Shown here: piece by piece, positions 43,314 to 52,896 of the stretch
Layout of the letters: each line of letters starts with the position of its first letter
How positions within the stretch are numbered: position 1 is the first letter of the stretch
The notes under the pieces: model-generated
The model's input: the letters and a program-made list of their open reading frames with translations, nothing else
Told to the model about the DNA's origin: nothing
Databases searched by the model: none
Origin: Cellulomonas sp. JH27-2
GTDB taxonomy: Bacteria; Actinomycetota; Actinomycetes; Actinomycetales; Cellulomonadaceae
Assembly (NCBI RefSeq): GCF_014837175.1
Contig: NZ_JACYFR010000003.1
Span: 434,001-498,000, forward strand
Direction of reading: 5' to 3'
Length of the DNA: 64,000 nt
Program-made: the position numbers and the translations under genes

Positions 43314-45127
43314 CGCTGCGCCCGTCGAGCTGCCGACGGGCCGGCGCGGCCGGCCCGGCGCGTGCGGCCCGCCTGCCCGGCACGCGCGCTCCCGCCGGCC
43401 GCCCGCGCGACGAGCGGCGGCGCGACCACCAGCGCGACCGCGAGGAGGCAGGCGGCGACGACGGCCCAGGGACCGATCCCGCTCCCGCCGGTCTCCTCGG
43501 TCTCGACGGGCATCGCGACGACGTTCGAGCAGGTCCCCGTCTCGTCGTCGCACACCACCGGGCCGCCGCCCGTGCTCGGTGCGGCGACCGTGCCGACGGT
43601 CGTCCCGGTGCCGACGCCGGTCCCCGTGCCCGTGGGGTCCGTGCTGCCGCCGTCGTCGGCCGTCGTGCCGGTCGAGCCGTCCGCGCCGGGCGCGCTGCTC
43701 CCGGGTTTCCCGCCGCCCTTCGTCGTCGTGCCGGTGGTGGGCGCGCTCGTGGATCCCGGCTTGCTGCCGCTCTTCGTCGGGGTGCCCCCGGACGTCGTGG
43801 TGCCCGGTCCGTTCCCACCGCCGTTGGCCGGCGACCCCGCGGCGCCACCCGTCGGCCTGTCGCACTGCGTGTCGCCCTTGTGGTCGCACTCGGACGGCTG
43901 CGGGGCGTTCTTGGCCAGCGTGTTGCTGCCGTCGGCGGAGAAGGTGGGGTTGTTGCACTTCTTGATGTCGACGTCCTGGTCCTGCGCCCCCGGGATCTTG
44001 CTCACCTGGTCCAGGCCCGCCTGCACCAGGTTGATGGGCAGCGGGGAGTAGCCGAGCACCTCGGCCTGCTGCTGCCCCTCGCACAGGAAGTAGTTGGCGA
44101 AGGCCCCGAGCGTGTGCCCCTTGGCGTCCGTGAACCCGTTCTGCGTGCTGGTCGGCACCACGATGTAGCTGTAGGAGGACAGCGGGTAGGCGCGCTTGTC
44201 CGTGTTGCCGTACACGCCCGTGAGGTTCTGCGTGAGGTACTGCGCCGAGCCCTTGTCCGTGTTGATGGTGGCGCCGAGCAGCCCGACGGCCACGTTGGAG
44301 GCGGTCGGCTCCACGTAGTAGCCGGCGTCGTTGAGGACCTTGGCCACGGGGTAGCCGGTCTTGAGCGCGTAGGAGTACTCGACGTACGTGATGGTGCCCT
44401 CGTTCCCGCGCTGGGCGACGTACCCGGACACGCCCTGGGAGTTGGGCTGCGCGACGAAGCCCTTGCCCGGGATCGTCGGGTAGTTGGACGTCACGCCGCA
44501 CGGGGTCGAGCGGCCCGCGGCCTGGCAGTACGCGTCCCACGCCTTCTGGTGGCGCTGCGCCATCCACGTGGTGAGCTGCGCGGTCGACCCGGACCCGTCC
44601 GAGCGGACCACCGGCACGATCTTGCGCTGGGGGAGCGTGAGCGACGGGTTGTCGGCGGCGATCGCGGGGTCGTCCCAGCTCGTGATCGTGCCGGTGAAGA
44701 TGCCCGTGATGACGTCGCCTGACAGCCGCAGGTTGGTGACCTTCCGGCCGCCGACGGTCAGGTTGTACATGAAGGCCGTACCACCCGCGACGATCGGCAT
44801 GTAGACGTACCCGCGGCTGGGCGGGGTGTCCACGACGCCGCCGTCCTTGAGGCCGTACGGGATCTCGGTGATCGCGAAGTCCACCGTCCCGGCCTTGAAC
44901 TGGTTGCGGCCGTCCGACGACCCGGTGTTGGCGTAGTTGATCCGCATGCCGTACTGCTCGACGTTGCGCCGCCACTGGTCCACGGCGTTCGAGCTCCACG
45001 ACGAGCCGGCGCCGCTGACCGGCACGTAGGAGTCCGCGCTCGCGGCGGAACCCGTCGCGAGCAGCGCGCCCGCGGCGATCAGCGGGGTGATCACGGCGGC
45101 GATCAGCGGGGCGAGGACGCGTCTCAT
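43310..45127 (-). CDS. pstS: phosphate-binding protein PstS, membrane-anchored
   Basis: 605 residues. Signal RRVLAPLIAAVITPLIAAGA. The PBP domain has VSGAGSSWSSNAVDQWRRNV, FAITEIPYG, and the phosphate loop VVRSDGSGSTAQLTTWMAQR. A Gly/Thr/Ser-rich linker of about 110 residues (TTSGGTPTKSGSKPGSTSAP) leads to a C-terminal transmembrane segment (GPWAVVAACLLAVALVVAPP) and a basic tail. So this PstS is held on the membrane by its C-terminus, not as a lipoprotein. Its ATG overlaps the pstA stop (ATGA). Confidence 0.92.
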   Translation of the reverse strand: MRRVLAPLIAAVITPLIAAGALLATGSAASADSYVPVSGAGSSWSSNAVDQWRRNVEQYGMRINYANTGSSDGRNQFKAGTVDFAITEIPYGLKDGGVVDTPPSRGYVYMPIVAGGTAFMYNLTVGGRKVTNLRLSGDVITGIFTGTITSWDDPAIAADNPSLTLPQRKIVPVVRSDGSGSTAQLTTWMAQRHQKAWDAYCQAAGRSTPCGVTSNYPTIPGKGFVAQPNSQGVSGYVAQRGNEGTITYVEYSYALKTGYPVAKVLNDAGYYVEPTASNVAVGLLGATINTDKGSAQYLTQNLTGVYGNTDKRAYPLSSYSYIVVPTSTQNGFTDAKGHTLGAFANYFLCEGQQQAEVLGYSPLPINLVQAGLDQVSKIPGAQDQDVDIKKCNNPTFSADGSNTLAKNAPQPSECDHKGDTQCDRPTGGAAGSPANGGGNGPGTTTSGGTPTKSGSKPGSTSAPTTGTTTKGGGKPGSSAPGADGSTGTTADDGGSTDPTGTGTGVGTGTTVGTVAAPSTGGGPVVCDDETGTCSNVVAMPVETEETGGSGIGPWAVVAACLLAVALVVAPPLVARAAGGSARAGQAGRTRRAGRAGPSAARRAQR

Positions 45128-46434
45128 GACTGCTCCTGGTCGGGCCGGTGGGTCGGGTGGGGGGTGCGGGTGGGGGTGGGGCGGCGGCCGCGGGGGCCGC
45201 GCGCCGCGGCTCGTCGCCGTCGCTCGGTGCGCGCCTGCTCCCGGGCGCGCCGGCGGGCGTCCTTCTTCAGCGGCGACGAGCCGCCGACGACCCGGGCCAG
45301 CACGAACAGGGTCAGCACCAGCAGCATCAGGACCGCGGCGGCGCCGAACCCGCGCGCGACCATCGTCGGCTCCGGGGACTTCACGAACTGGAAGATCGCG
45401 AGCGGCAGGCTGACCATCGGGCCGCTCGTCGGGTCGCTGTTCATCGCGGCGGTGAAGCCCGAGGTCAGCAGCACGGGTGACGTCTCGCCGATGCCGCGCG
45501 CGGTGGCCAGGATGACGGCCGTCGTCAGGCCGGAGCGCGACGTCGGCAGGACCACCTGCCAGACCGTGCGGAACTGGCTGGCGCCGAGCGCGTAGGACGC
45601 CTCCTTGAGCGTCCCGGGCACCAGGCGCAGCACCACGTCGGCGGACCGCACCATGATCGGCAGCATCATGATGCTGATGGCCGTGGCGGCCGCGACGCCC
45701 GACTTGGGGATGCCGAGGGCCAGGATGAGCGTCGCGTAGACGAACAGTCCCGCGACGATGGACGGCAGCGCCGTCATGGCTTCGACGACCGTGCGGACCA
45801 GCCGCGCGAACCGGCCCGGGATCTCCGAGAGGAACACCGCGGTGAGCAGGCCCAGCGGGATGGTGATGACCAGCGCGATCGAGATCTGGATCAGCGTCCC
45901 GACGATCGCGTGCCGGATGCCGCCGTCGCTCAGGGGATCGAGCGGGCCGGCGAGCGCCATGTCCTGCGTGAAGAAGTTGACGTGCGGCAGTGCGGCCGCA
46001 CCGCGGGAGAACGTGAAGACGACGACGAACACGAGGCCGGCCAGCAGCGTGAAGGCGGCGCCGTGCACGACGACGGTCACAAGCTTGTCGCGGACCGAGA
46101 CGCCGCTCTCCGTGAGCGACACGAGCAACGCGTACAGCGCGAGGAACAGGCCTACCGTGATCGCGGTGAAGCCCAGCGGGCTCGTGACCGGGGCCAGCAC
46201 GGTGCACACGAGCGTGGCGAGCGCGAACGCCGCGACTCCCGCCCCGCAGACGTTGAGCAGGTCCGAGACGCGCACACCGCTGAGCTGGCGGCGCACCTCG
46301 CGCCGCGGGGCGGGCTGCGCGGCAGGTACGGCCGGCGCGTCGGGCACGGGGCCCACGGGGCCGCCGGGGACGTTCGGGTGGCCCGCGGGCGTCGTCGTGC
46401 CCACGATCGGAGGAGTCACCTCGACGACGGCCAT
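45124..46434 (-). CDS. pstA: phosphate ABC transporter permease PstA
   Basis: 436 residues with about 7 hydrophobic segments. The permease EAA-type loop is ALGASQFRTVWQVVLPTSRS, then ILATARGIGETSPVLLTSGF, the standard PstA/PstC pattern. A Pro-rich N-terminal extension of about 50 residues and a basic C-terminal tail (RRRAREQARTERRRRAAARG) are unusual. TGATG overlap with pstC and ATGA overlap with pstS show tight coupling. Confidence 0.94.
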   Translation of the reverse strand: MAVVEVTPPIVGTTTPAGHPNVPGGPVGPVPDAPAVPAAQPAPRREVRRQLSGVRVSDLLNVCGAGVAAFALATLVCTVLAPVTSPLGFTAITVGLFLALYALLVSLTESGVSVRDKLVTVVVHGAAFTLLAGLVFVVVFTFSRGAAALPHVNFFTQDMALAGPLDPLSDGGIRHAIVGTLIQISIALVITIPLGLLTAVFLSEIPGRFARLVRTVVEAMTALPSIVAGLFVYATLILALGIPKSGVAAATAISIMMLPIMVRSADVVLRLVPGTLKEASYALGASQFRTVWQVVLPTSRSGLTTAVILATARGIGETSPVLLTSGFTAAMNSDPTSGPMVSLPLAIFQFVKSPEPTMVARGFGAAAVLMLLVLTLFVLARVVGGSSPLKKDARRRAREQARTERRRRAAARGPRGRRPTPTRTPHPTHRPDQEQS

Positions 46435-47426
46435 CAGCTGCTCGCCCCCGACCGCGACCGGGCCACGACGGACGACGCGGCGAAGTTGACGACGAGCGTC
46501 ATGAGGAACAGCGCGAGCCCGGCGGCCATCAGCGCGGAGGTGCCGAACGGCGTGGACTCGCCGTACCGCAGCGCGATGAGCGAGGACACGGAGCTGCCGC
46601 CGTTGGCGAGCACGTGCCACTGCACGGCGAACACCGGCGAGATGATCATGTAGACGGCGATCGTCTCGCCCAGCGCACGGCCCAGGCCGAGCATCGTCCC
46701 GCCGATGATGCCGCCCTTGCCGTACGGCAGGACCACCCGGCGGATCACGCCCCAGCGCGTGGACCCCAGCGCGAGCGCACCCTCCCGCTCGCCGACCGGG
46801 GCCTGCATGAAGACCTCGCGCATGATGGACGCGACGACGGGCGCGATCATCATCGCCACCACCAGTCCGGCGATGAAGGTCGACGACGTGTAGACGGTGG
46901 CGGTCGCGAGCGGGTCGTGCGGGTCCGAGCCGGGCACGGAGAACGGCGGGAACCAGCCGAAGGTCGTCGAGAGCCAGCGCGCGAGCCCTGTCACGTGGCC
47001 CTGCAGGAAGAAGAAGCCCCACAGGCCGAACACGACCGAGGGGATGGCGGCCATGAGGTCGACGACGCTCACGAGCGGCTGGCGCAGCCGGACGGGTGCG
47101 TACTCGCTGATGTAGAGCGCGACGCCGAGAGCCAGCGGCACGGCGACGCTCACCGCCACCGTGGCGATGAGGATGGTGCCCACCAGGATCGCGGCGATGC
47201 CGAAGTTGCCCGAGTCGGGCTCCCACGCGGCGGTCGTGAAGAACGACCAGCCGGCGCGGTGCAGCGCGCTCCAGGCGCGGATGAGCAGGAACACCCCGAC
47301 CAGGCCCATGATCGCCAGGACCGCGGCACCGCCGGCGACCAGCGTGCCGCGGAACGCGCGGTCGCTCCACGACCTGCGCGTGCCCAGCCGCCGTGGGACG
47401 TCGGTGCTCGCGCTGGTGGCGCTCAC
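46434..47426 (-). CDS. pstC: phosphate ABC transporter permease PstC
   Basis: 330 residues from the GTG with GGAG upstream. Six hydrophobic segments and the EAA loop REGALALGSTRWGVIRRVVL, with MLGLGRALGETIAVYMIISP, identify PstC. First gene of the operon, so its leader (about 47427-47870) should carry the phosphate-responsive promoter. I looked for tandem PhoP-type GTTCACC repeats and found no convincing pair. Confidence 0.94.
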   Translation of the reverse strand: MSATSASTDVPRRLGTRRSWSDRAFRGTLVAGGAAVLAIMGLVGVFLLIRAWSALHRAGWSFFTTAAWEPDSGNFGIAAILVGTILIATVAVSVAVPLALGVALYISEYAPVRLRQPLVSVVDLMAAIPSVVFGLWGFFFLQGHVTGLARWLSTTFGWFPPFSVPGSDPHDPLATATVYTSSTFIAGLVVAMMIAPVVASIMREVFMQAPVGEREGALALGSTRWGVIRRVVLPYGKGGIIGGTMLGLGRALGETIAVYMIISPVFAVQWHVLANGGSSVSSLIALRYGESTPFGTSALMAAGLALFLMTLVVNFAASSVVARSRSGASS

Positions 47427-47675
47427 TGCTGCTCCTGACCGTCGTGCGAGCACGCTCGCGCCGTGGCCGCCTTCTGCGACCGACTGGACCGTCCCGCGCG
47501 CCGACGGACGGCAGTCGTCGGACGGGCGACGAACAGGTGCCCGCAGGACGGCGAGCGGGTCCGAATCGGACAGTTGTCCGACTCGTCCTGCGAGAACGTG
47601 GCAGGAGACGGGTGAAGGCAGAGAAGTTTGCTCTGGACGTTTGACCAACAGGGGTTTCGTGCCGCACACTCTTAC

Positions 47676-47760
47676 CTGACGGTGCGCATCGCCTGCCCCC
47701 TGCGCGGTGCGCACCGTCGTTGCTTCACGAAGGGCGGGACCTCCGGGTCCCGCCCTTCGT
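47676..47760 (+). ncRNA. candidate small RNA with two hairpins and terminator
   Basis: Between the divergent pstC and helicase-like genes lies a compact unit: TTGACC (47641), CACACT 18 bp later, then a 10-bp stem ACGGTGCGCA/TGCGCACCGT (47679-47717), then a strong 15-bp terminator. No open frame fits. A transcript of about 85 nt is inferred from structure only. It could equally be a minus-strand attenuator in the pstC leader. Confidence 0.3.
47727..47760. terminator. orphan strong terminator between divergent genes
   Basis: Perfect 15-bp inverted repeat ACGAAGGGCGGGACC/GGTCCCGCCCTTCGT with a TCCG loop. No annotated gene ends here on either strand. Confidence 0.7.
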
Positions 47761-47871
47761 CGTTCCCCCGACGACGTCCGGCGGTGAGGTGCAGATGCTC
47801 GCGGGTGACCCGGGTGGAGGCCGTCGGCGCGGCTTCCGCGTGTTCGTCGGGGCCGCGGTTACCGTCGATGG

Positions 47872-50800
47872 GTGACCGTTCCCGCACGCGTGCCCGGCAC
47901 GGGAGCCACACCAGGCCAGGTGCAGGTTCCCGGAGCAGACTCCGACGACCCTCGCGCCGCGCCCTCGGGCGCCCTGGCGGCGCCTGCAGGTGACAGCGCG
48001 CCCGTCGTCCTCGTCGAACCCCCGTCGCCCGCCGAGCTGATGGAAGGTGCCGTCGCCACCTGGCGGGCGGCGCTCGTCGAGGCGGCCGGCGGGTCCACGC
48101 TCGCGGACGTCGAGCTGCTGGGCGAGGCCGCGCTCGACCTCTCGGCCGCGCACCCGTCCGGCATGGCCCAGCTGTTCGCAGGCCGGGAGACCCGCCTGTC
48201 CAACCTCGTGCGCGAGGGCACGGCGCTCTCGACCGCCCGACGACGCGCCCGTGCGGTCGGCGCGCGGTCGGCCGCGTACGCCCAGCAGTACGGCATCGCC
48301 CCGACGTCGCTCGCGATCGGCGTCGCGACGTGGACCGAGCGTGGCGCCGGCCAGGTCGCCCAGGACGACGTCGCTGCGCTCGCCTCGGTCACGAGGCAGC
48401 GCACCCGCGACGACGAGGTCGCACCGCCCGAGCCCCGCACGGTCCGCGCGCCCGTCCTGCTGCGACCCGTCACGTTGCACGCACGCGGGACGGGCGAGGC
48501 CGACTACGAGCTCGCGCTCGAGCCGTCGCTCGAGGTGAACCCGGTCCTGGCGCGTGCGCTGCGCTCGCGCGGAGCACTGCTGGACCCGGCGGCCGTGGCG
48601 CGCGGTGCGTTCACGCCGTCCGGCTTCGACCCGCGTGCGGCCCTGCAGCGGCTCGCGTCGCTGGGCGAGGCCGTCCTGGAGGACTTCACGCTCGCGGAGC
48701 GCGTGGTCGTCGGCGCGTTCGTCCACCCCGGGCAGGTGCTGGTCGACGACCTCGACCAGCTCGCCGGGACGCTGGACCGGCACGAGGTGGTCGCCGCGCT
48801 CGCGGGCGTGGGCGCCGACGAGCTGGCCGCCCGGGAGCTGCCGGCGCCGGAACGCGGGGACCGCGACCCGGCGCTCGAGCGCGGGGTCGGCGACCTGGAC
48901 CCGACGCAGCAGCACGTGCTGGACGTCGTCGCCACCGGCACGCACCTGTTCGTCGACGCGCCGACGGGGTCCGACGTCACCGGCACGCTGGCAGCACTGG
49001 TCGCGGACGCCGCCGCGTCGGGCCGGACCGTCCTGTACGTGCCCGGGCACCGCCGTGCCGCGGTGGCGCTCGGGGAGCGGCTCGGGCGCCTGGGCCTCGA
49101 CGCGCTGCTGCTCGACGTCGCGCCGGAGGCGGGCTGGCGGACGGCCGCCGCGCGTCGCCTGCTCGGGGCGATGACGTTCGAGGCGCCGACGGTCGACGCA
49201 CACGGAACGCACGCCCTGCGCGCGGAGCTCGTGGCGCACCGCGAGCAGCTGCGCAGCTACGTCGTCGCGCTGCACGCGGCCCGTGAGCCCTGGGGCGTGT
49301 CCGCCTACGACGCGCTGCAGCAGCTGGCGCGACTGACCTCCACGCGTCCGACCCCGCGGACCACGGTCCGCCTGGGCGCCGCCGCGACCCGCGCGATCGA
49401 CGGCACCCGGCGCGACGAGCTGGCCGCGCTGCTGACGCGCGCGGGCGAGCTCGGTGCGTTCTCCGTGCGGCCCGGCGACACGCCCTGGTACGGCGCAGAC
49501 CTGCGCACACGTGCGGACGCGGACGACACGGTGCGGCGCATCGAGCGGCTGCTCGACGAGGCGCTGCCGACCCTGTCGGCCCGCACCGAGCAGGTCGCCA
49601 CCGAGACCGGGCTCAACCGCGCGGCGACGCTCGCGGCCTGGACCGAACAGCTCGCGATGCTCGACGGCGTTCGGGGCGCCCTCGACGAGTTCCTGCCCGT
49701 CGTCTTCGAGCGCACCGCCGACGACCTCGTCGCCGCGACCGCCACCGCGCAGTGGCGCGACGAGCACGGCGTCGAGATGAGCGGGCGCGTGCGTCGTCGG
49801 CTGGCCAAGCAGGCCAAGGACATGGTGCGGCCCGGACGTCCGGTACCCGACCTGCACGCGGCGCTCGTCGAGGTCGCACGCCAGCGCCAGATCTGGCACG
49901 ACCACTGCCCGGGCGGCGGGTGGCCGCGCCTGCCCGACGGCCTCGAGCAGATCGAGGACGAGCTGGGCCCGTTGCTGGCGGACCTCGACGCGCTCGAGCA
50001 GGTGCTCGCGGGGACGCCCGACGGCGCCGGGCTGCGCGGGCTGACGATCGACGCGCTCGTCGAACGGCTGACGCGTCTGCGCACGACGACCGACGCGCTC
50101 GAGACGCTGCCGGACCGGACCGGGCTGCTGCACACGCTGCGCGAGGCCGGCCTGGAGGCCCTCGTCGACGACCTGGCCCAGCGCCGGGTCGACCCCGCGC
50201 TCGCCTCCGCCGAGCTGGACCTGGCGTGGTGGAGCACCGTCATCGAGCAGATCCTCACGGCCGAGCCCACGCTCGCCGGCTACGACGGGTCCACGCTCGG
50301 CGCGCTCGCCGCCCAGTACGCGCGCCTCGACCGCGAGCACATCGACCGGCTGTCCGGCCCGGTGCTGGCCGGTGCCGTCGCGCACGTGAGCACCGTGCTG
50401 CGCCAGCACCGTGCGCAGGCCGAGGACCTGTTCGCGGAGCTCGTCGAGGAGCGCCTCACCTCGCTGCGCGACACGTTCGGCCGCCACCCCGACGTCGCCC
50501 GACGCCTGCGCCCGGTGATCGCCGCAAGCCCGATGCTGGTCCCGCAGGTGCTGCCGCCGTCGCGGACCGTCGACCTCGTGGTCATCGACTCCGCCGCGCA
50601 CCTGCCCGTCGAGGTCGCGCTCGCCGCCGTGGCGCGTGGCCGGCAGATCGTGGTCGTCGGCGACGCCCGCTGCGCGTCCGGGTCCGCCGTCCGCGAGCTC
50701 GCCGGCGTGCTGCCGAGCGTCGCCCTGCACGCACGCGCGTCCCGCCGCGACCCGTACCTGACCGCGTTCCTGGCCCGGCACGGCTACGACGGCGTCCTCG

Positions 50801-52512
50801 CCGCGCTGCCGCTGCCGGAGCAGGCGCCGCTGGTCGGCTTCGAGCTCGTCGACGGCACCGGAATGCCGGACCCGGACTCGGGCATGGTCGCGACGACGAA
50901 CGCCGAGGTGGAGCGCGTCGTCGAGCGGGTGCTCGATCACGCGGTGATGCGCGCGGACGAGTCGCTGGCCGTCGTGACCGTGACGCCCCAGCACGCCGAG
51001 GCGGTCCGCGAGGCCGTCCTGGCCGAGGTGCGCACCAACCCCGCGCTGGCCGCGTTCTTCGACGCCGGCCGTGCCGACCCGTTCGTCGTGACCGACCTGA
51101 GCAACGGCGGTGGCCTGCGTCGCGACGCCGTCGTCCTCAGCCTCGGGCTCGGTCGCACGCCGCACCGGCGCGTGCTGCACACGTTCGGCGCGATCAGCAG
51201 CCCCGGCGGCGACGCCCTGCTGCTCGACGCGCTCGGGTCCACCGCGCGCCGGCTCACGGTCGTCTCGTCGTTCGCGGCCGACGACCTCGACGCCGCCCGC
51301 CTGCGCGGCCCCGGACCTCGCCTGCTGCGCGACCTGCTCGCGTTCGCCGGTTCGCGTGCCGCGGGCGGGACCGAGCTGGGGGCGTCGTGGGAGCCCGACG
51401 AGCCCGAGCACCTGTTCGCGCCGCGGCCCGGGGACTCGGACGCCGGGATCGTCGTGCCGGACGGCGAGTCGGCCGACGCCCGTGAAGACGCACCCGCGGA
51501 CGAGTCCGGCGACGAGCCCGCTGCCGGTGCTCGCGGCGTCGACGCGGTGGATGCGGTCGAGCCGGGGGACGGCGCGCTGACTGACGACGCCGGGACCGAC
51601 GACGTCCGGACCGACGACGCCCGACCCGAGCCCGACCGCCTGCTGCTGGACCTGGCCGAGCGCCTGTGGCACCACGGTCTCACCGTCGAGGTCGACTACG
51701 GCATCCCCGGTGGGGCCCGCATCCCGATGGTCGTCGGCCACCCCGACCTGCCGGACCGCATGCTCCTGGCCGTCCTGACCGACGACGAGGCCTACGTCGC
51801 CGAGCCCAGCATCCGTGTCCGCGAGCGGCTGGTCCCCGACCGGCTCGTCGACCTGGGCTGGTCGGTGCTGCGGGTGTGGTCCGCCGCCGCGTTCCTCGAC
51901 CCGCAGGCCGAGGTGGACCGGATCCGCCGAGCCGTCCACGCGCTGGTCCCGACCGACGCGGGCGACGTCCGCCGGCCCGTCACGCAGAGCCTCCCGGCGA
52001 TCGTCGTCGACGCCGACCTGGACGACCAGCCCGCCGCGCACGCGGGCGACGTCGGGTCCGCCGGCGCCGTGGCCGCTGAAGCCGAGCCTGCGGGAACTGA
52101 GCCTGCCGATGCCCAGCCCGCCGACGACGCGGGCGGCGCCGACCTCACCGCCGCCCAGCCGGTCGACACCGCCGGGCCGGCGACCGACGGCGCTGAGCAG
52201 GTGGAGACGGCGGAGTCGACAGCGAGCACGTCCCACGCGCCCGAGCCGGCCGTGACGTCACGCCCGTTGCAGCTCGCCCTCGCGGTCCCGACCCGGGAGC
52301 GGCCCGACGTCCGGCGCGGCCTGCCGATCGGCGCCTACTCGGACGACCAGCTGGACGAGCTGGTCACGTGGCTGCGGTCCGACGGGCAGGAGCGCTCGCG
52401 CGACCAGCTCGCGGCTGCGCTGCGCGACGAGCTGGGGATCACCCGTCGGTCCTACCGCGTCGACACGGCGATCCGCGGTGCGGTGTCTCGGGGCGTGGCC
52501 ACCGACGCCTGA
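47872..52512 (+). CDS. SF1-helicase-like protein with degenerate Walker motifs and C-terminal nuclease-like domain
   Basis: 1,546 residues from GTG. In the helicase-like region, LFVDAPTGSDVTGTLAALV (about 357-375) stands where Walker A should be, but the GK[ST] is missing; LVVIDSAAHLPVEVALAAVA (about 902) replaces the DEA(Q) Walker B. Between them is a long helical insert, and later RTPHRRVLHTFGAISSPGGD and a helicase-C-like stretch. A linker rich in Asp, Ala and Pro leads to RLWHHGLTVEVDYGIPGGAR, MVVGHPDLPDRMLLAVLTDD and LGWSVLRVWSAAAFLDPQ (about 1265-1360), the pattern of MTES-type REase/Vsr-like domains. A C-terminal winged-helix-like domain ends it. ATPase is probably lost. Confidence 0.82.
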   Translation: MTVPARVPGTGATPGQVQVPGADSDDPRAAPSGALAAPAGDSAPVVLVEPPSPAELMEGAVATWRAALVEAAGGSTLADVELLGEAALDLSAAHPSGMAQLFAGRETRLSNLVREGTALSTARRRARAVGARSAAYAQQYGIAPTSLAIGVATWTERGAGQVAQDDVAALASVTRQRTRDDEVAPPEPRTVRAPVLLRPVTLHARGTGEADYELALEPSLEVNPVLARALRSRGALLDPAAVARGAFTPSGFDPRAALQRLASLGEAVLEDFTLAERVVVGAFVHPGQVLVDDLDQLAGTLDRHEVVAALAGVGADELAARELPAPERGDRDPALERGVGDLDPTQQHVLDVVATGTHLFVDAPTGSDVTGTLAALVADAAASGRTVLYVPGHRRAAVALGERLGRLGLDALLLDVAPEAGWRTAAARRLLGAMTFEAPTVDAHGTHALRAELVAHREQLRSYVVALHAAREPWGVSAYDALQQLARLTSTRPTPRTTVRLGAAATRAIDGTRRDELAALLTRAGELGAFSVRPGDTPWYGADLRTRADADDTVRRIERLLDEALPTLSARTEQVATETGLNRAATLAAWTEQLAMLDGVRGALDEFLPVVFERTADDLVAATATAQWRDEHGVEMSGRVRRRLAKQAKDMVRPGRPVPDLHAALVEVARQRQIWHDHCPGGGWPRLPDGLEQIEDELGPLLADLDALEQVLAGTPDGAGLRGLTIDALVERLTRLRTTTDALETLPDRTGLLHTLREAGLEALVDDLAQRRVDPALASAELDLAWWSTVIEQILTAEPTLAGYDGSTLGALAAQYARLDREHIDRLSGPVLAGAVAHVSTVLRQHRAQAEDLFAELVEERLTSLRDTFGRHPDVARRLRPVIAASPMLVPQVLPPSRTVDLVVIDSAAHLPVEVALAAVARGRQIVVVGDARCASGSAVRELAGVLPSVALHARASRRDPYLTAFLARHGYDGVLAALPLPEQAPLVGFELVDGTGMPDPDSGMVATTNAEVERVVERVLDHAVMRADESLAVVTVTPQHAEAVREAVLAEVRTNPALAAFFDAGRADPFVVTDLSNGGGLRRDAVVLSLGLGRTPHRRVLHTFGAISSPGGDALLLDALGSTARRLTVVSSFAADDLDAARLRGPGPRLLRDLLAFAGSRAAGGTELGASWEPDEPEHLFAPRPGDSDAGIVVPDGESADAREDAPADESGDEPAAGARGVDAVDAVEPGDGALTDDAGTDDVRTDDARPEPDRLLLDLAERLWHHGLTVEVDYGIPGGARIPMVVGHPDLPDRMLLAVLTDDEAYVAEPSIRVRERLVPDRLVDLGWSVLRVWSAAAFLDPQAEVDRIRRAVHALVPTDAGDVRRPVTQSLPAIVVDADLDDQPAAHAGDVGSAGAVAAEAEPAGTEPADAQPADDAGGADLTAAQPVDTAGPATDGAEQVETAESTASTSHAPEPAVTSRPLQLALAVPTRERPDVRRGLPIGAYSDDQLDELVTWLRSDGQERSRDQLAAALRDELGITRRSYRVDTAIRGAVSRGVATDA

Positions 52513-52572
52513 TCCCGGCCGCGACGCCTGCGCGGGTTCGGTGCTCGACGAGAGCGGTGGGATCATCGGAGG

Positions 52573-52827
52573 ATGACCAGCCCACGACGTGCGAGTCGGC
52601 GCGCCGTCAGGCCCGCGGGCACGGTGGGCACCGACGACGCGATCCTGCGCTCGACGCACGCGGCCGCGCCGACGCCTGAGGAGCCGACCGTGCGGCGCGG
52701 CCAGGTCGAGGACGCACACGAACCGGCGCTGCCGATCCGGAGCGCGGACGACAGCGACCTCGGGTGGGGCGAGTCGACCGACGGCAACGACGAACGACTC
52801 CGCCGCGACAAGCCCCCGCACTGGTAG
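52573..52827 (+). CDS. small conserved actinobacterial hypothetical protein
   Basis: 84 residues, no membrane segment, disordered start. The ending DLGWGESTDGNDERLRRDKP then PHW is the conserved tail of a small actinobacterial family. GGAGG lies a few bases before the ATG. Function unknown. It follows the large helicase-like gene by 60 bp and could be co-transcribed. Confidence 0.72.
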   Translation: MTSPRRASRRAVRPAGTVGTDDAILRSTHAAAPTPEEPTVRRGQVEDAHEPALPIRSADDSDLGWGESTDGNDERLRRDKPPHW

Positions 52828-52896
52828 CGCACGGGTCGTCACGGGATCAGTCAGGGATCCGCGCTGCGTACGACGGCGCGGACGGCGATCGGCCAC

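Noticed and set aside
43314..44999. Upstream extension of the 866-residue PstS-like gene giving a 1,428-residue frame
   Set aside because: It lies wholly on the pstS gene in another frame; the GTG at 43313 has the GTGA overlap and a signal peptide.
47427..47870. PhoP-binding boxes upstream of pstC
   Set aside because: Single TTCACC-like words occur but no tandem 11-bp spaced pair could be seen.
47725..52236. 1,503-residue open frame on the minus strand opposite the helicase-like gene
   Set aside because: Composition artefact of very high GC: dominated by Arg, Gly, Val and Asp without domains, and antisense to a protein with coherent motifs.
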